64,000 bases of DNA from Salvator merianae (taxonomy: Eukaryota > Chordata > Lepidosauria > Squamata > Teiidae): positions 2,830,899-2,894,898 of the forward strand of contig QVOM02000102.1 of the NCBI GenBank assembly GCA_003586115.2, in the 5' to 3' direction. The notes under the pieces are model-generated. The model searched no databases. It saw only the letters and a program-made list of their open reading frames with translations, and was not told the DNA's origin. A program made the translations under genes and the position numbers. Shown piece by piece: positions 43,743 to 55,109 of the stretch (position 1 is the first letter of the stretch; the number at the start of each line of letters is the position of its first letter).

Positions 43743-45271
43743 TGTTTAGACAGAAGGATGTGAGACTGGGCTAGATAGAAGGGATAACTGCTGAAATGTA
43801 TAATCATGTAACTGCAATTATACTGCTATAATATTGCTATATTTACTGTGTTGCCTTTTGAAATTGGTTGATTCAAGCCCCAGATTTAAATATCTTTCTT
43901 GCTGCCAAGAGCTCCTTGTTGCCAAATAGCAAGGGGTATTTTAAAAGTTGCAAGGCAGATGTCATCCAGTGCAGAACTAAGGGAGGAAAAACAGATACTG
44001 TAATACAATAATAATAGCAACCAAATCTGTTCGCCACAGCTAAGATAAAGATAACGCATGCTGACTGGGGGACACAAGCCTTTTTTAAAGGCAAAGGCAC
44101 TTCAAGCTGTTCTTAGAACAGCTTGTCCACTGCTCAAACACTTAATTTAAAAATAAGCCATGTTCTGTTAGAAAATAAACACCCTGAACACTCCCTGTTT
44201 GCTATGAACTGTGTTTGACTAGAGCCAAATCAGCACATCTCTGCACTCTACAGCAGGGTTCCAGATGGGGTGCCTTATTTTTCTGATTTCTTTTCACTGA
44301 TTCCACCTTTTCCAAAGGTAAAACTCTACATACAAGTACTGCAGTTCATGGGCTTTTCTTTAAGGTTCTTAACTTGAGGCTTGCAGGTTAGGAGAATCAG
44401 AAACCCTAACAGTTGCCCTTCATTAAAGGCACAGCTAAAGGTGTGTTCATAAGGTATTGCAAAACATTTTTTTTCCTGTAATTTAAGTGCAAATTCATTT
44501 ATATTTTAGGTGATAATTTGTTCTCACATTTTATTGTTTATTTAATTGGTAATTGTAAATCACCATATGTATAGATGAATTAATTGTGAATGGATAAAAC
44601 AACTTAAAAACAACTATAGCAAATCTAAGGGGTGTGTGTTTACAGAATAATCTTGTAACAGTAATAGCTGAATATGTACTGATATGTGTTAAATTGGTAA
44701 ATGTAGAGAAGCTAAGAAATTATCTCATAAAGATTGAATGACAGTAAAAGACATTATGCAACTATTTCAAAGAGTGATTTATGAGTCAGAAATTATTGGC
44801 AGTGAGTTTGTAAGGAAAGATTTATAGTGAAATGAATAATGAAAAAAAAATAGTATCAAAAGTTATGTCTTGAATGAGCTTTACTGAGTCCATAACAGAG
44901 AACAATCCATTATTCTTGGCTAGAAACTTAGTAATATTATTTTTCTCTTGAAAAGCAGGGTAAAATGAGTTTCTTCAAATGCAAGGATCCAACTTTGAGT
45001 TTTACAGTCTTACTGAATGATGCCAACTTAATTAGAAAAGTTTAACAGAAGTACATCACTGGCATTGTACTTTCTCACCTCTTTCCTATAGACTCCTAAG
45101 CCATCTATCATATAGAGAAGAACTTCTATTCTATTTTGGAATACATATCTGTCCTAATGTCTCATTAATTCTTTTTCTTTTCTTTCACAGTTAGAAATTG
45201 GGACATAGCATAGCATTCAGCTTCTAAATGTTATGGCATAGTGGTGCAAACCCAAAGATGCAATGATGATA
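43743..45271. other. Unassigned AT-rich stretch
   Basis: No domain-bearing frame and no repeat recognised by eye. Confidence 0.4.
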
Positions 45272-45750
45272 ACCCAATGAAAAGGATCTTGGCGTTCTGG
45301 ATGTCAACTTAATGATTATTTTTTTTCTATCACACAACACTAGGACCAAGGGCCACTCTATGAAGCTGATGTGTAGGAGAGTTAGGACTGACAAGGGGAA
45401 GTACTTTTTCAACCAGACAGTCATTGGTCTATGGAATTTATTACCCGAAGAAGTGCTGACAGTAATCAGCCTGGATAACTTTAAGAATGGATTGGGAAGA
45501 TTCATGGAGGTCAAGTGCATCAATGGCTACTAGAATGAATGCCTAGGTACTGTCACCAGGGTGGAGACACAGGCAGGAAGTCTTTAAAGGCCATTTTCAG
45601 GAAGTCAAGAGCAGGTGAAGGTTTGCCTTTTTATTCTGCTTGAGAATGCCCAGGAGAAATTGGTGGGTCTCTGTGTGAAAAAGGATGCTGGACTAGATGG
45701 ACCATGGCCTGATCCAGCAAGGTTTCTCTTATGTTTTTCTGTTATGTTCT
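45272..45750 (+). mobile_element. CR1 3' fragment with internal deletion
   Basis: AAAAGGATCTTGGCGTTCTGG (RT C-terminal side) jumps at about 45311 to TTTTTTTCTATCACACAACAC, the end of ORF2. The frame 45312-45533 gives TRTKGHSMKLM, RVRTDKGKYFFNQTVIGLWN and LPEEVLT, ending FMEVKCINGY as in 53868. The 3' UTR closes with CTTATGTTTTTCTGTTATG. Confidence 0.8.
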
Positions 45751-47966
45751 AACTTAAATGAGGCTTCCAGGAGCCATGAGGAGTGTTCTTTCCAGAACTT
45801 AAAATGCTTGAAATCAGCCTCCAAATTATCCAACACCTCCTTTTATGTCATAGAACATTTTAAAATGGGCAATTTCCACACAGTTTCTCCCTTCACAAGC
45901 ATCCATTCAGTCAACTTTCTCGTCTTAGAGGTCTTCACTAATTTGTACCATTCTACACAAATTCCATAACTCTCCTTCAATCCACTCAAAACAGAGATAT
46001 GTGGCTAAACTTTGTCCTAAATTCACCAAATCTTCTTTAAACTGTTCTCAGGGGAAAATTGGAAAATTTATCAAAGAAGCAGTCAGGATGGCACCTTCTG
46101 AATGATGATTCACACGTGTTTAATATCTATGTTTGTTTACCCACATTCTCCATCAAGATCTGTTATGTTAACCTTCTCTAAGCCTATCAGTAAAAGACAA
46201 CAGTGATTTTACAAGATTTGGCAAAATATTTCTCTAATCTGCAAGGCAGGTATCTTTTTAAGCTGGTTTGCATGTTGCTTACAAAACAGCAAAGAAAGAA
46301 GGATCATTTGATATGAGAAGAGGAAGAAAAAAATCTATCAGGTGAGAATGTTTCCACTTTGTAGGTGTGCCTCAAGCAGAGCTGTGTTATGCTTCTGACC
46401 AGCTTCAGCAATCGGACAGCACTGGTATGGTTGGAAAAGTCCACCACTTTTTAGTAAATTCACCTGTCCTACTGTCACCATCATCCTTTTTCATCCCCAA
46501 ATTAAACCTTCCTATGCTTCTACATGGTTCCTGTGTAGAGTGGCTGCTCTTGTCTGTGTGCAAAGGTCTAAGATGTACTTGTGACCCATTTGGGACCCTT
46601 TATGCTGGCTCAGGAAATGCAAAACCTGAGGGGAATTTAACATACTTTACTGGTTTGTCTGGGAATTCAGCAAGGGCCTCATGATTCAAATCCAGTCATA
46701 GATATCCTCAGCAGAAGAAAGGGAAGCAATCTGCTGCAGTTACAACAGATTTACTGCTCACTTAGACACTCATATCCTAAGCACTTCCAATATCTGGAAG
46801 TCCCTGTGTTCTGTCACACTGTCCTATGAGTAAATGCTCAACCCTACTGCCTCTAGATAACTCCCACAGGTTTTTGGCTAGTTTTCCATGGACAATCTGT
46901 CTGCTTATGCCAGTCTAAGAACTGAAACCGCATTTGGCTCACAGTCTGACATCTGGCTGCGGATGTTCTCTGTCTCTACACCCAGCAGCAGCAAAGTCAG
47001 TGCTTTCCCTCAGTCCTTCAGTATGATTTGTTGATCTAACCTCCATGGGCAATGCCACACAAGTTATCTAGACCATTGGATCCTACTCTTCAATGACAAG
47101 TGATGCCACTTTCCAAATATGCTTCTATTAGGGTTAGTTACAATAAAAGCCAGTATCCTGTGTTAGTGATTTCAGCAGGTTCCTTCAGCTTTCTAATTAA
47201 AGCAGCAAGTTCAGTGGATGTTGTTCTTCTGTGGTGATAAACAGCAAGCAGTCTTTGGTAGCTAGAAAGGAGCTGAAAACACACAACAGCAAGCACCCAG
47301 AGATAGGAAAATTGGAGTCTTTTTATGCTTTGTAACAGTGTGGGTGTCTATGAAGTAGGAAGAGATTTAAAGAAGTGATGATGAGTCACCTTCAACAAGT
47401 AAATAAATAGTCACTAAGCCTAAGGTGGTTTAATACCCAATCCTGCATGTTTTTGATCCTATCATTGATGGGCAGTGTTTTCTAAAGTAGCACTTTGCTG
47501 TCTGGCTCAATTGAATCTAGTTGATGCCCTTAATGTCTATGCAATATGAAATAACAGGAGATACAAATCTGATAAGAATCGTGGCCTGGGAATTCCAGTT
47601 TAGGGGAAAAGCTCTCCCAGTCACTCCCTAAAAGCAGGATCTTTTAGGCTCTTGCTTTAAAAATGGAAAATCAACTGGGTGGACCACATAAAAATGAGGC
47701 AGATAAAAGATCAAGTCAAAACAGAGTTCTTGATAAAAATGATTATGCATTTATTCAAAACACAAGAAAAATGGCAATAGAGCAAAAATATAGGCAGCAG
47801 CAATGAAATGATGCTTGAATGCAAGAGCAAAGAGGGGAAAAAAGGGTTTCAAACTTGAGTAGGAAGACCCCAATAATATTCAAAGTTTCCAGCAATAACA
47901 AAGAAGAAAAACAAAAGCACAAAAAGCACAACACATTCTTCAAAGTACTTAGTTGTTTTCTCTCCC

Positions 47967-48022
<56 letters not shown>

Positions 48023-48389
48023 GACACATGGAGGGATATATATGAACACACATGGAGGGATAAGGAAGTAGGTGTAGGAAGCAAGATCAAGTGAGGCAAG
48101 AGAAAAAGATTTTCAAAAAGCACAAGTTTTATAGTCTGTCTGGGCTGGACAGGGGCAGAGAAACATTGGGATTGGTTGCATGGACTTGGTGAAAAGGAGG
48201 CTGTGACTCAGTGGGAGCGACCAAGAGCAATGAATGCCATCCAACCACATGACGTTTTGTGCTATAGAGGAGAAGGCTATGAGGGGCCAGGACAGTACAT
48301 GTCACATGCTCAGAGTAACTGCAGCTCTTTGTAATTATTAATGTTCTCCATTTCCTAAGCTGGACCTCACTTGTGCTTAGCCTTCTTGT
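45751..48389. other. Unassigned, with (AT)n
   Basis: No recognisable gene. An (AT)n tract (47970-48019) is followed by two copies of an ACACATGGAGGGATA-containing unit at about 48023-48062. Confidence 0.4.
47970..48019. repeat. (AT)n microsatellite
   Basis: About 25 uninterrupted AT units. Confidence 0.95.
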
Positions 48390-48655
48390 TTTGTTCTGAA
48401 AGTGGGAAAAATGTTTTTGCAGACAGTCTGGTCATTTTCAAAAAAATGTGCAGGCAGGGGAAAAATGATTAAATGTTGGTCTAAATACAGGGTCCACACT
48501 GCTGATCAATTCCCTGTATTTACAACCTTTATGCCAATTATGTTTTATACAATCAGTGTTCATTTTCATAGGTTAAGAGTGTCTGTGCTTTGACAGTACC
48601 CTTGCCTTTGCATGTCACAACACTCCAGAATTTTGGATTTTGGTTAATGTGATTT
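48390..48655 (-). mobile_element. LTR fragment (family A), U3 end
   Basis: TTGGTCTAAATACAGGGTCC, CCCTGTATTTACAACC, ATGCCAATTATGTTTTATA and AAGAGTGTCTGTGCTTTG follow the same order as 2585-2700 and 22890-23000. Only the outermost part of U3 is kept. Confidence 0.6.
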
Positions 48656-49465
48656 CCCCTGGCATGTGCTTTACTGAGCAATTAACAGGAACATCAGACA
48701 AATATGAAATGTTGAAATGTTGAAGGTACTGGACTCTGACCATAAAAGCCTGGATCCCCGTATGAGACAAAGTTCATGTTAGAAAGAGAGAGGTGGGAAT
48801 AAAATAATAAATAAATAAAGTGTAGGCTCTAGCTTTCCATGTAACCCCTTCTTTTCTTCCTACAAGGAAATGATCTGTATTAAAGCAATCAAGGAAGTAA
48901 TTAATATTCAAGAGGTCTTCATTTCCAGAACTGAATGAAATCCCTGTAAAACTGGTCAGAACTGGTACACTCTAATCACAATCTTAAAACACTTTAAAAT
49001 ATGTTCCAGCTGTCATTGCGTAACTTTGGCCAACTTTATTGTCCAAACAAGATCCAAGTGCTAACACCTGGAATGTTGATTAGCAGTGAGTTGATCTGAA
49101 AGAAAGTAGTCACAATGCTTGTCAAGGTTTTGATCTAGGTGTCAGACTCCATTATCCCTATTTAGTCAAGCCATAAAACAGTTATTAATTCATGTAGGTA
49201 TCTACTCAGAAGTGTTGTATGCAGATATCAGATAACATCTGATCTCTTCTACTCATGTTTCAAAGTTTGCAATCTGTGCAGAAACTTTGCACAAGTTATA
49301 CATGCCATTATGGGTCTGTTTTTAACTTTACATTACAGTATATGGAAGTCATGTTTAGTTCTGCCCAAGAGGCAGCACTTGTTCTAGGTGACAGCCCCAT
49401 GTCCAAAAATGATGATAATAAGGGTCCTAAGGTAGGATTTAGTATGGTTCTCCAAATTGAGTGTG
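48656..49465. other. Unassigned
   Basis: AT-rich with no recognisable feature. The 5' UTR of the CR1 copy probably begins near the right edge. Confidence 0.35.
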
Positions 49466-50048
49466 TTCTCAAATGGAGGAAGGCTGCTCTCCTGAGACCA
49501 GGAACTTGGAAAAGAAATTTGGCGGAAGAACTACTTGGCTCAGCCAGAGCACATAGTCTGAGGGAGGAGAGGCTTACTGTTGTTGGTGACCTAGAGGTGA
49601 CCTAGAGGAGTTAACAAAGGGGATTAACAGAGAAAAGAGGGAAAACCCCTTCAGAAAACAGGGAAAAACCCTTCAGATTAGTGTATTTGGCCACTCCCTT
49701 CAGCTGAGAAAAACAGCAGCTGTAATAAAACTACAAAATAGTAATTTAGATTTTTTTTCCCCCAAAAGTATCAAGAGAACTTAAATTGTAAGGAAAAGTA
49801 AAAATAAGCCAAAACAACTAAATAATTTAAATAAGCAGCCACTTTTTTGTTTAATTTACTAAAGTAAAATAATTATCCTAAAGTGACAATTTAAATAATT
49901 CAACGAAAAAAGGAAGGTAATTGAAATAGTAACTGAAACAAAAATAATTTATTTTTAAATAAAACAATTTAAAATAATTTAAGAGAAATGAAGGTAGATA
50001 GCCAGCAGGAGAAAGGGGGCCTTCCCACTGTATTGCATCAAGTGTCAT

Positions 50049-50897
50049 ATGTATGATTATCTGCCTGCTGGGCAGAAGTCGTGGGTGTGTGCTTGGTGTA
50101 ATGAGCTCCTGGCTCTTAAGCAAAGGGTTTCTTCCCTTGAAGCCAAGATAGCAGACCTGGAGAAGCAGAGAGAGAGTGATAGGCATGAGAATGAGGCCTC
50201 CAGGGATGCAGTAGGAGCATCCCAATCCAAGGTGTACAGCCCTTCATCTGCCTTGGAGAGTGGAGGTCTCAGGAGGGGAGGACATCAGGCTGAGGAAGAG
50301 AGACAGGCTCCCTTAGTTAGGACCCCTTCCTTAGAGGATGTGCCCGTATCCTTTTGCACTGAGGATACTTCTCCATGGATGGTGGGAGGGGGGCTTCTTG
50401 TAGTGGGTGATTCGATTATTAGAAATATAGAGAGATGGGTTTGTGATGGGCATGTAGACCACATGGTGAGTTGCCTGCCAGGTGCAAAGGTTGCGGACAT
50501 CACACGGCATCTAGATAGGTTGGTAGACAGTGCTGGAGAGGAGCCAGTGGTCATGGTACATGTCGGAACCAATGATGTTGGGAAGGCTAAGCGGGGGGTC
50601 CTGGAAGCCAAATTTAGGTTATTAGGTAGAAGATTGAAATCCAGGACCTCTAAGGTTGCATTCTCAGAAATGCTACCTGTTCCACGCGCAGGGCCAGGTA
50701 GACAGGCAGAACTCAGGAGCCTCAATGCATGGATGAGGCAGTGGTGTTGAGAGGAAGGGTTTAGATTTGTCAGGAACTGGGGAACATTTTGGGAAAAGCC
50801 AAACCTGTACAAAAGGGACGGGTTGCATTTAAACCAAGATGGAACCAGACTGCTGGCACTTAATATTAAAAAGGTCACAGAGCAGCTTTTAAACTAA
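50049..50897 (+). pseudogene. CR1 ORF1 with SGNH/GDSL-type esterase domain, one stop
   Basis: This is a single frame of 282 codons with one internal TGA at 50748-50750. The N terminus has a Cys pair (SWVCAWCNE), then a heptad-patterned coiled coil (KQRVSSLEAKIADLEKQ). The second half is an esterase fold seen in many CR1 ORF1 proteins: LLVVGDSIIRNI carries the nucleophile Ser in a GDS block, HVGTNDV is the block with Gly/Asn, and DGLHLN near the end (His codon 50826-50828) supplies the Asp/His pair. The TGA separates this last block from the rest; CGA-to-TGA is the simplest cause. The role of the esterase in retrotransposition is not settled. A minus-strand frame over 50285-50878 is its shadow. 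Confidence 0.8.
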
Positions 50898-51016
50898 TCC
50901 CTGGGGGAAAGACGATAGGAGATGGGCAGCATCCGGTTCGTAAAAGTGCACAGTTTAGTGAGCAGAGTGGGAAACTAGTCAGTAGTATTCAAGTAAAATG
51001 AGGGAAGAAGCAGTTG

Positions 51017-53868
51017 ATGATTGCACATGATCCTAAACGGCAGTACTTTCAACAGAAGAGTGCAAACAAATGCCTGTATGCAAATGCCAGAAGCCACCGA
51101 GCCAAAATAGGGGAGCTGGAATGTTTAGTGATGGATAAAAATATTGATATTACTGACATTACCAAAACCTGGTGGACTGATGAAAACCAATGGGATACAG
51201 TGATCCCAGGTTACAAACTGTACCGGAAAGACCAGAAAGGGCGAATTGGAGGTGGTGTAGCCTTTAACGTTAAGGAAGAGATAGAATCTTATGAACTGGA
51301 AATTCCAGATAAAACAGACCCATCCGTAGAAACATTATGGGTAACAATACGAGGTCAGAAAACAAGTCTAACGTTAGGGACATGCTATCGCCCTCCCAAT
51401 CAAACTCATCAAGAAGACCAGCAATTGGAAAATGAGGTCATGGAGGCATCAAAAAAGGGAAGGGTAGTTATAATGGAAGATTTCAACTACCCCCACATAC
51501 ACTGGGTGAACTCATATTCAACTGATGGGACGGAGATAAAATTCCTAGACATGGTAAATTACTGTTCTCTTGAGCAGCTGGCTGTGGAACCAACCAGGGG
51601 AAAGGGAATCCTGGACTTGATCCTAAGTAATACACAGGATCTAGTAGAAAATGTCACTGTAACTAATCTGATAGGGAACAGTGATCACAATATGATAACC
51701 TTCAATTTAAATACAGACACTATGTTGTTGACACAATTGAACACAGAAACCTTAAACTTTCATAAATGAAATTTCCCTATAATGAGAAAACTGGTAAAAA
51801 GAAAATTGAAAGGGAAAGTTAGAAGAGTTCAATCACTCCAAAATGCGTGGAAACTATTTAAAAACACACTAATAGAGGCTCAGTTAGAATGCATACCTAA
51901 AAGAAGGAAAGGAACTGCCAAGTCCAAGAGGACACCAGTGTGGATTACAAATGCAGTAAGGGAAGTCATTAAAAGCAAAGAAAGAGCATTCAGAAAATCG
52001 AAGGCTTCTCCTAATGAGGAGAACAGGAAGAAACACAAATTGTGGCAGAACAAATGCAAGGCAGCAATTAGGAATGCTAAGAAGAACTTTGAGGAGCACA
52101 TTGCTAAGAACATCAAGAGAAATAACAAGAAATTCTTTAAGTATATCAGAAGTAGGAATCCAACCAGAAAAGCAGTTGGACCACTAGATCATAATGAACA
52201 GAAGGGGATAATTACAGAGGACACAGAGATTGCAGAAAGGCTAAATGATTTTTTTTTTTTTTTTTGCCTCTGTTTTTACTGAGGAGGAAAGAGAGCATAT
52301 GCCAACAGCTGAATCAATCCTTTCAGGGAGGGAGTCAGAAGAAGTAGGTCAGATAATGGTAACCAAGGAGGAGGTTCTTGCATGTCTTGATAAACTAAAC
52401 ACTAACAAATCACCAGGACCAGATGGCATTCACCCGAGAGTTCTTAAAGAACTCAAATTTGAAATTGCTGAGCTTCTAGCCAAAATATATAATCTTTCCC
52501 TAAAATCAGGCTCTGTGCCTGAAGACTAGAGGGTGGCAAATGCGACATCAATCTTCAAAAATGGATCCAGGGGTGATCCAGGCAATTACAGACCAGTCAG
52601 CTTAACATCAGTTCCAGGTAACGTGATGGAAACCATAATTAAGGATAACATTACTAAACACATAGAAAAGCAAGCATTGCTGAAAGAAAATCAGCATGGC
52701 TTCTGCAAAGGTAAATCATGCCTTACAAACTTGTTAGGATTCTTCGGAAGTGTTAATAAACATGTGGATAAAGGTGATCCAGTTGACATTGTCAAAGGCC
52801 TTCTGAAAGTCCAGATAGACAAAGTCCCTCATCAAAGACTCTTGAATAAACTCAGCAGTCACGGAATAAGAGGACAGGTCCTGTCTTGGATTGGTAACTG
52901 GCTTAAGGACAGGAAACGGAGAGTAGGAATAAATGGTCAGTTCTCAGAATGGAAAGAGAAAAGTGGGGTCCGCAAGGTTCAGTATTAGGACCCCTGCCTT
53001 TTAATTTATTCATAAATGTTCTCGACACAGGGGTAAGTAGTGAGTTAGCAAAGTTTACTGATGACACTAAATTATTCAGGGTAGTAAAAACTGAAAGTGA
53101 TTGTAAAGAGCTCCAGAGGGATCTCTTGACATTGGATGAGTGGGCAACAAAGTGGCAAATGCACTTCAATCTTAGCAAGTGCAGAGTGATGCACATCGGG
53201 ACAAAGAACTCCAATTATACCTATAAACTGATGGGGGGCAAACTTTCTGTGACAGACCAGGAAAAGGATCTTGGGGTTCTGGTAGACAGCTCAATGAAGG
53301 TGTCAACCCAGTGTGCAGCGGCAGTGAAAAAAGTCAATTCAATGCTAGGGGTAATAAGGAAGGGAATAGAAAACAAGTTGGCAAGTGTCATCGTGCCTCT
53401 TTACAAATCTATGGTGAGGCCACACTTGGAATATTGTGTACAATTCTGGTCACCTCACCTCAGAAAGGATATTGTGGAACTGGAGAAGGTGCAAAAAAGG
53501 GCAACCAGAATGATAAAGGGGCTGGAACACCTTCCTTACGAAATCAGGCTGCAACGCCTTGGCCTCTTCAGCCTTGAAAAGTGGCATTTAAGAGGAGACC
53601 TGATTGAAGTTTATAAAATCACACCGGTATGGATAAGGTGGATAAAGAGAAGTTTTTCTCTCACACACACAACACTAGGACCAGGGGGCACTCTCTGAAG
53701 CTGATGGATAGGAGAGTTAGGACTGACAAGGGGAAGTATTTTTTCACCCAGAGGGTCATCGGTCTGTGGAATTTATTACCGGATGAGGTGGTGACAGCCA
53801 TCAACCTGGACAGCTTTAAGAAGGGATTGCACAGATTCATGGAGTTCAGGTGTATCAATGGCTACTAG
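51017..53868 (+). pseudogene. CR1 ORF2: endonuclease-reverse transcriptase, multiply broken
   Basis: The first part (51017-51769) is the endonuclease: LYANARS holds the Asn, ITKTWW replaces the expected TETWW so the metal-binding Glu is Lys (codon 51164-51166), MEDFNYPHIHW has lost the Gly of GDFN, and GNSDHNMITF is kept. TGA at 51767 interrupts in frame. The linker continues to the T17 run at 52249, which shifts the frame. The RT follows from about 52290, with TAG at 52527 in place of a Trp codon. Motif A is destroyed by inversion at 52790-52821, and a frameshift lies near 52960. Motif C reads FTDDTKL. The C-terminal blocks continue with a frameshift near 53620 to the end CINGY. This copy cannot encode active enzyme. 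Confidence 0.85.
52790..52821 (+). other. 32-bp micro-inversion through RT motif A
   Basis: The segment bounded by TGTC (52790-52793) and GACA (52818-52821) is the reverse complement of what other CR1 copies have here. Read backwards it encodes YLDFQKAFD; read as it stands it gives KGLLKVQID. Length and downstream frame are unchanged. The copy at 9737-9780 shows the standard orientation. Confidence 0.9.
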
Positions 53869-54104
53869 AATGGATGCCTAGGTACTGCCTCCAGGTTGGA
53901 AAGACAGGCAGGATGTCTGTAAAACCATTTGCGGGGAGTCAAGAGCAGGTGAAGGTTTTGCCTTTATCTTCTGCTTGAGAATGCCCAGAAGCAATTGGTG
54001 GGCCACTGTGTGAAACAGAATGCTGGACTAGATGGGCCATGGCCTGATCCAGCAAGGCTCCTCTTATGTTCTTATGTTATGTTCTTAATGCTGGCATCAT
54101 CTTT

Positions 54105-54815
54105 TGTGCTACTGTAGTAATATTACCCACAATTCTTAGGCTGTAGAATGCTGTGCCACCAAAAGGCAGGTGTCTGCCAAGGTACAGACCCTTGTGGTGC
54201 ATGAAAATAAACAGTAAATCCATACACACAATTGGCATATAGATTGCAGATACAGGAGAATTGGACCAGAAAGTCTGGACCCTGTATTTAGAGTGGAATT
54301 CATCCATTTTATCTACCACTATCCATATTAAAAAGACAAACCTGTCTGTGAAAAGACGAGAACCTGTGTCTCTGAGGAAGCAAAAAAGCTTGGAAAACTA
54401 TTTGCAATGGAACCAACTCAGAGGTAAATCATTTAAAGATTTGATGGCAGCTATTTGGCAGCCAAGACTAACCTACTGTTCCAGTCCACATCTTTATAAT
54501 TTCTCATTAAGAGTGTCAATAACAGCACTCATCAACCAGTTCCAGCCAGAGATAAATCATTGCCCATTAAGCCCTTCAATATACAGTCCATACATGTTCC
54601 TTCACCACAATGCATATGCAAAGGTCACAGGAAACAGACCATGTAAGGGCATAGTTGCATCAAGCATTTACATCATACTGCATCATTTGTCTCCTCCCCT
54701 CCTAATTGTCCACCAGAGCTTATCCCATGGATAATTAGCATACCTTTTTCAATCTCCAACCCTGAGCAGAACCAGAAGAAAGGACCAAACCCAGTCCAGA
54801 GATGCATATTTTTTT
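54105..54815 (+). mobile_element. LTR fragment (family A), 5' U3 region
   Basis: It begins TGTAGTAATATTACCC near 54111, the TG end of the LTR, and runs through GCCACCAAAAGGCAGG, ACCCTGTATTTAGAG, AAATCATTTAAAGATTTGATG and CACCAGAGCTTATCCCATGG. The reverse complement matches 2030-2790. It starts some 20 bases after the CR1 tail. Confidence 0.6.
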
Positions 54816-54905
54816 TAAAAAAACCTTATCAGCTATCCTCCTTACCTCATCAGCTGTCCTCTGAAATCCCCACTGCTAAGAGAAGCCACTCTTTTCTGCT
54901 CTGTT

Positions 54906-55107
54906 TTATGTAGCTACTTCTGGCTGAGGTGAAGAGAAAAGACCTGTGGTAGATGCTGAAGTGGTGAGTTTGTAACCTTTTCCACTATCTTCCTCAGGTT
55001 GGATATAAGAACTATAACTATTTCTTGTTGAGGTGAAGAGGAGAAAGAGCTGTGATGAACACTGCAGCTGTGAGTTTGTGGCCTTTGCCACTCCTTCCTC
55101 CCAAGTA
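54906..55107. repeat. Two-copy tandem repeat, about 102-bp unit
   Basis: GCTGAGGTGAAGAGAAAAGA, GTGGTAGATGCTGAAGTG, GTGAGTTTGTAACC and CACTATCTTCCTC in the first unit are repeated as GTTGAGGTGAAGAGGAGAAA, GTGATGAACACTGCAGCTG, GTGAGTTTGTGGCC and CACTCCTTCCTC in the second. Moderately diverged. It lies just before the L2-like RT. Confidence 0.7.
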
Positions 55108-55109
55108 GC

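Larger units (their letters stand above)
49466..54090 (+). mobile_element. Near full-length CR1 LINE
   Basis: Layout: 5' UTR (about 49466-50048, left edge approximate), ORF1 50049-50897, ORF2 about 51017-53868, and a 3' UTR with GGCCTGATCCAGCAAGGCTC ending in CTTATGTTCTTATGTTATG. The same subfamily as the copy at 9 kb and closely similar to it. Breaks: three in-frame TGA (50748, 50999, 51767), TAG at 52527, an expanded T17 run at 52249, a 32-bp inversion at 52790-52821, and frameshifts near 52960 and 53620. Immediately downstream lies a family A LTR fragment. Confidence 0.85.

Noticed and set aside
46367..46684. 105-codon plus-strand open frame
   Set aside because: The translation shows no recognisable domain, signal peptide or repeat, and no neighbouring exon-like frame.
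47755..48123. Open frames over the (AT)n tract on both strands
   Set aside because: They are products of the dinucleotide repeat (alternating Tyr/Ile) with no domain.
50285..50878. 197-codon minus-strand open frame
   Set aside because: It is the antisense shadow of CR1 ORF1, whose sense frame has clear esterase motifs.
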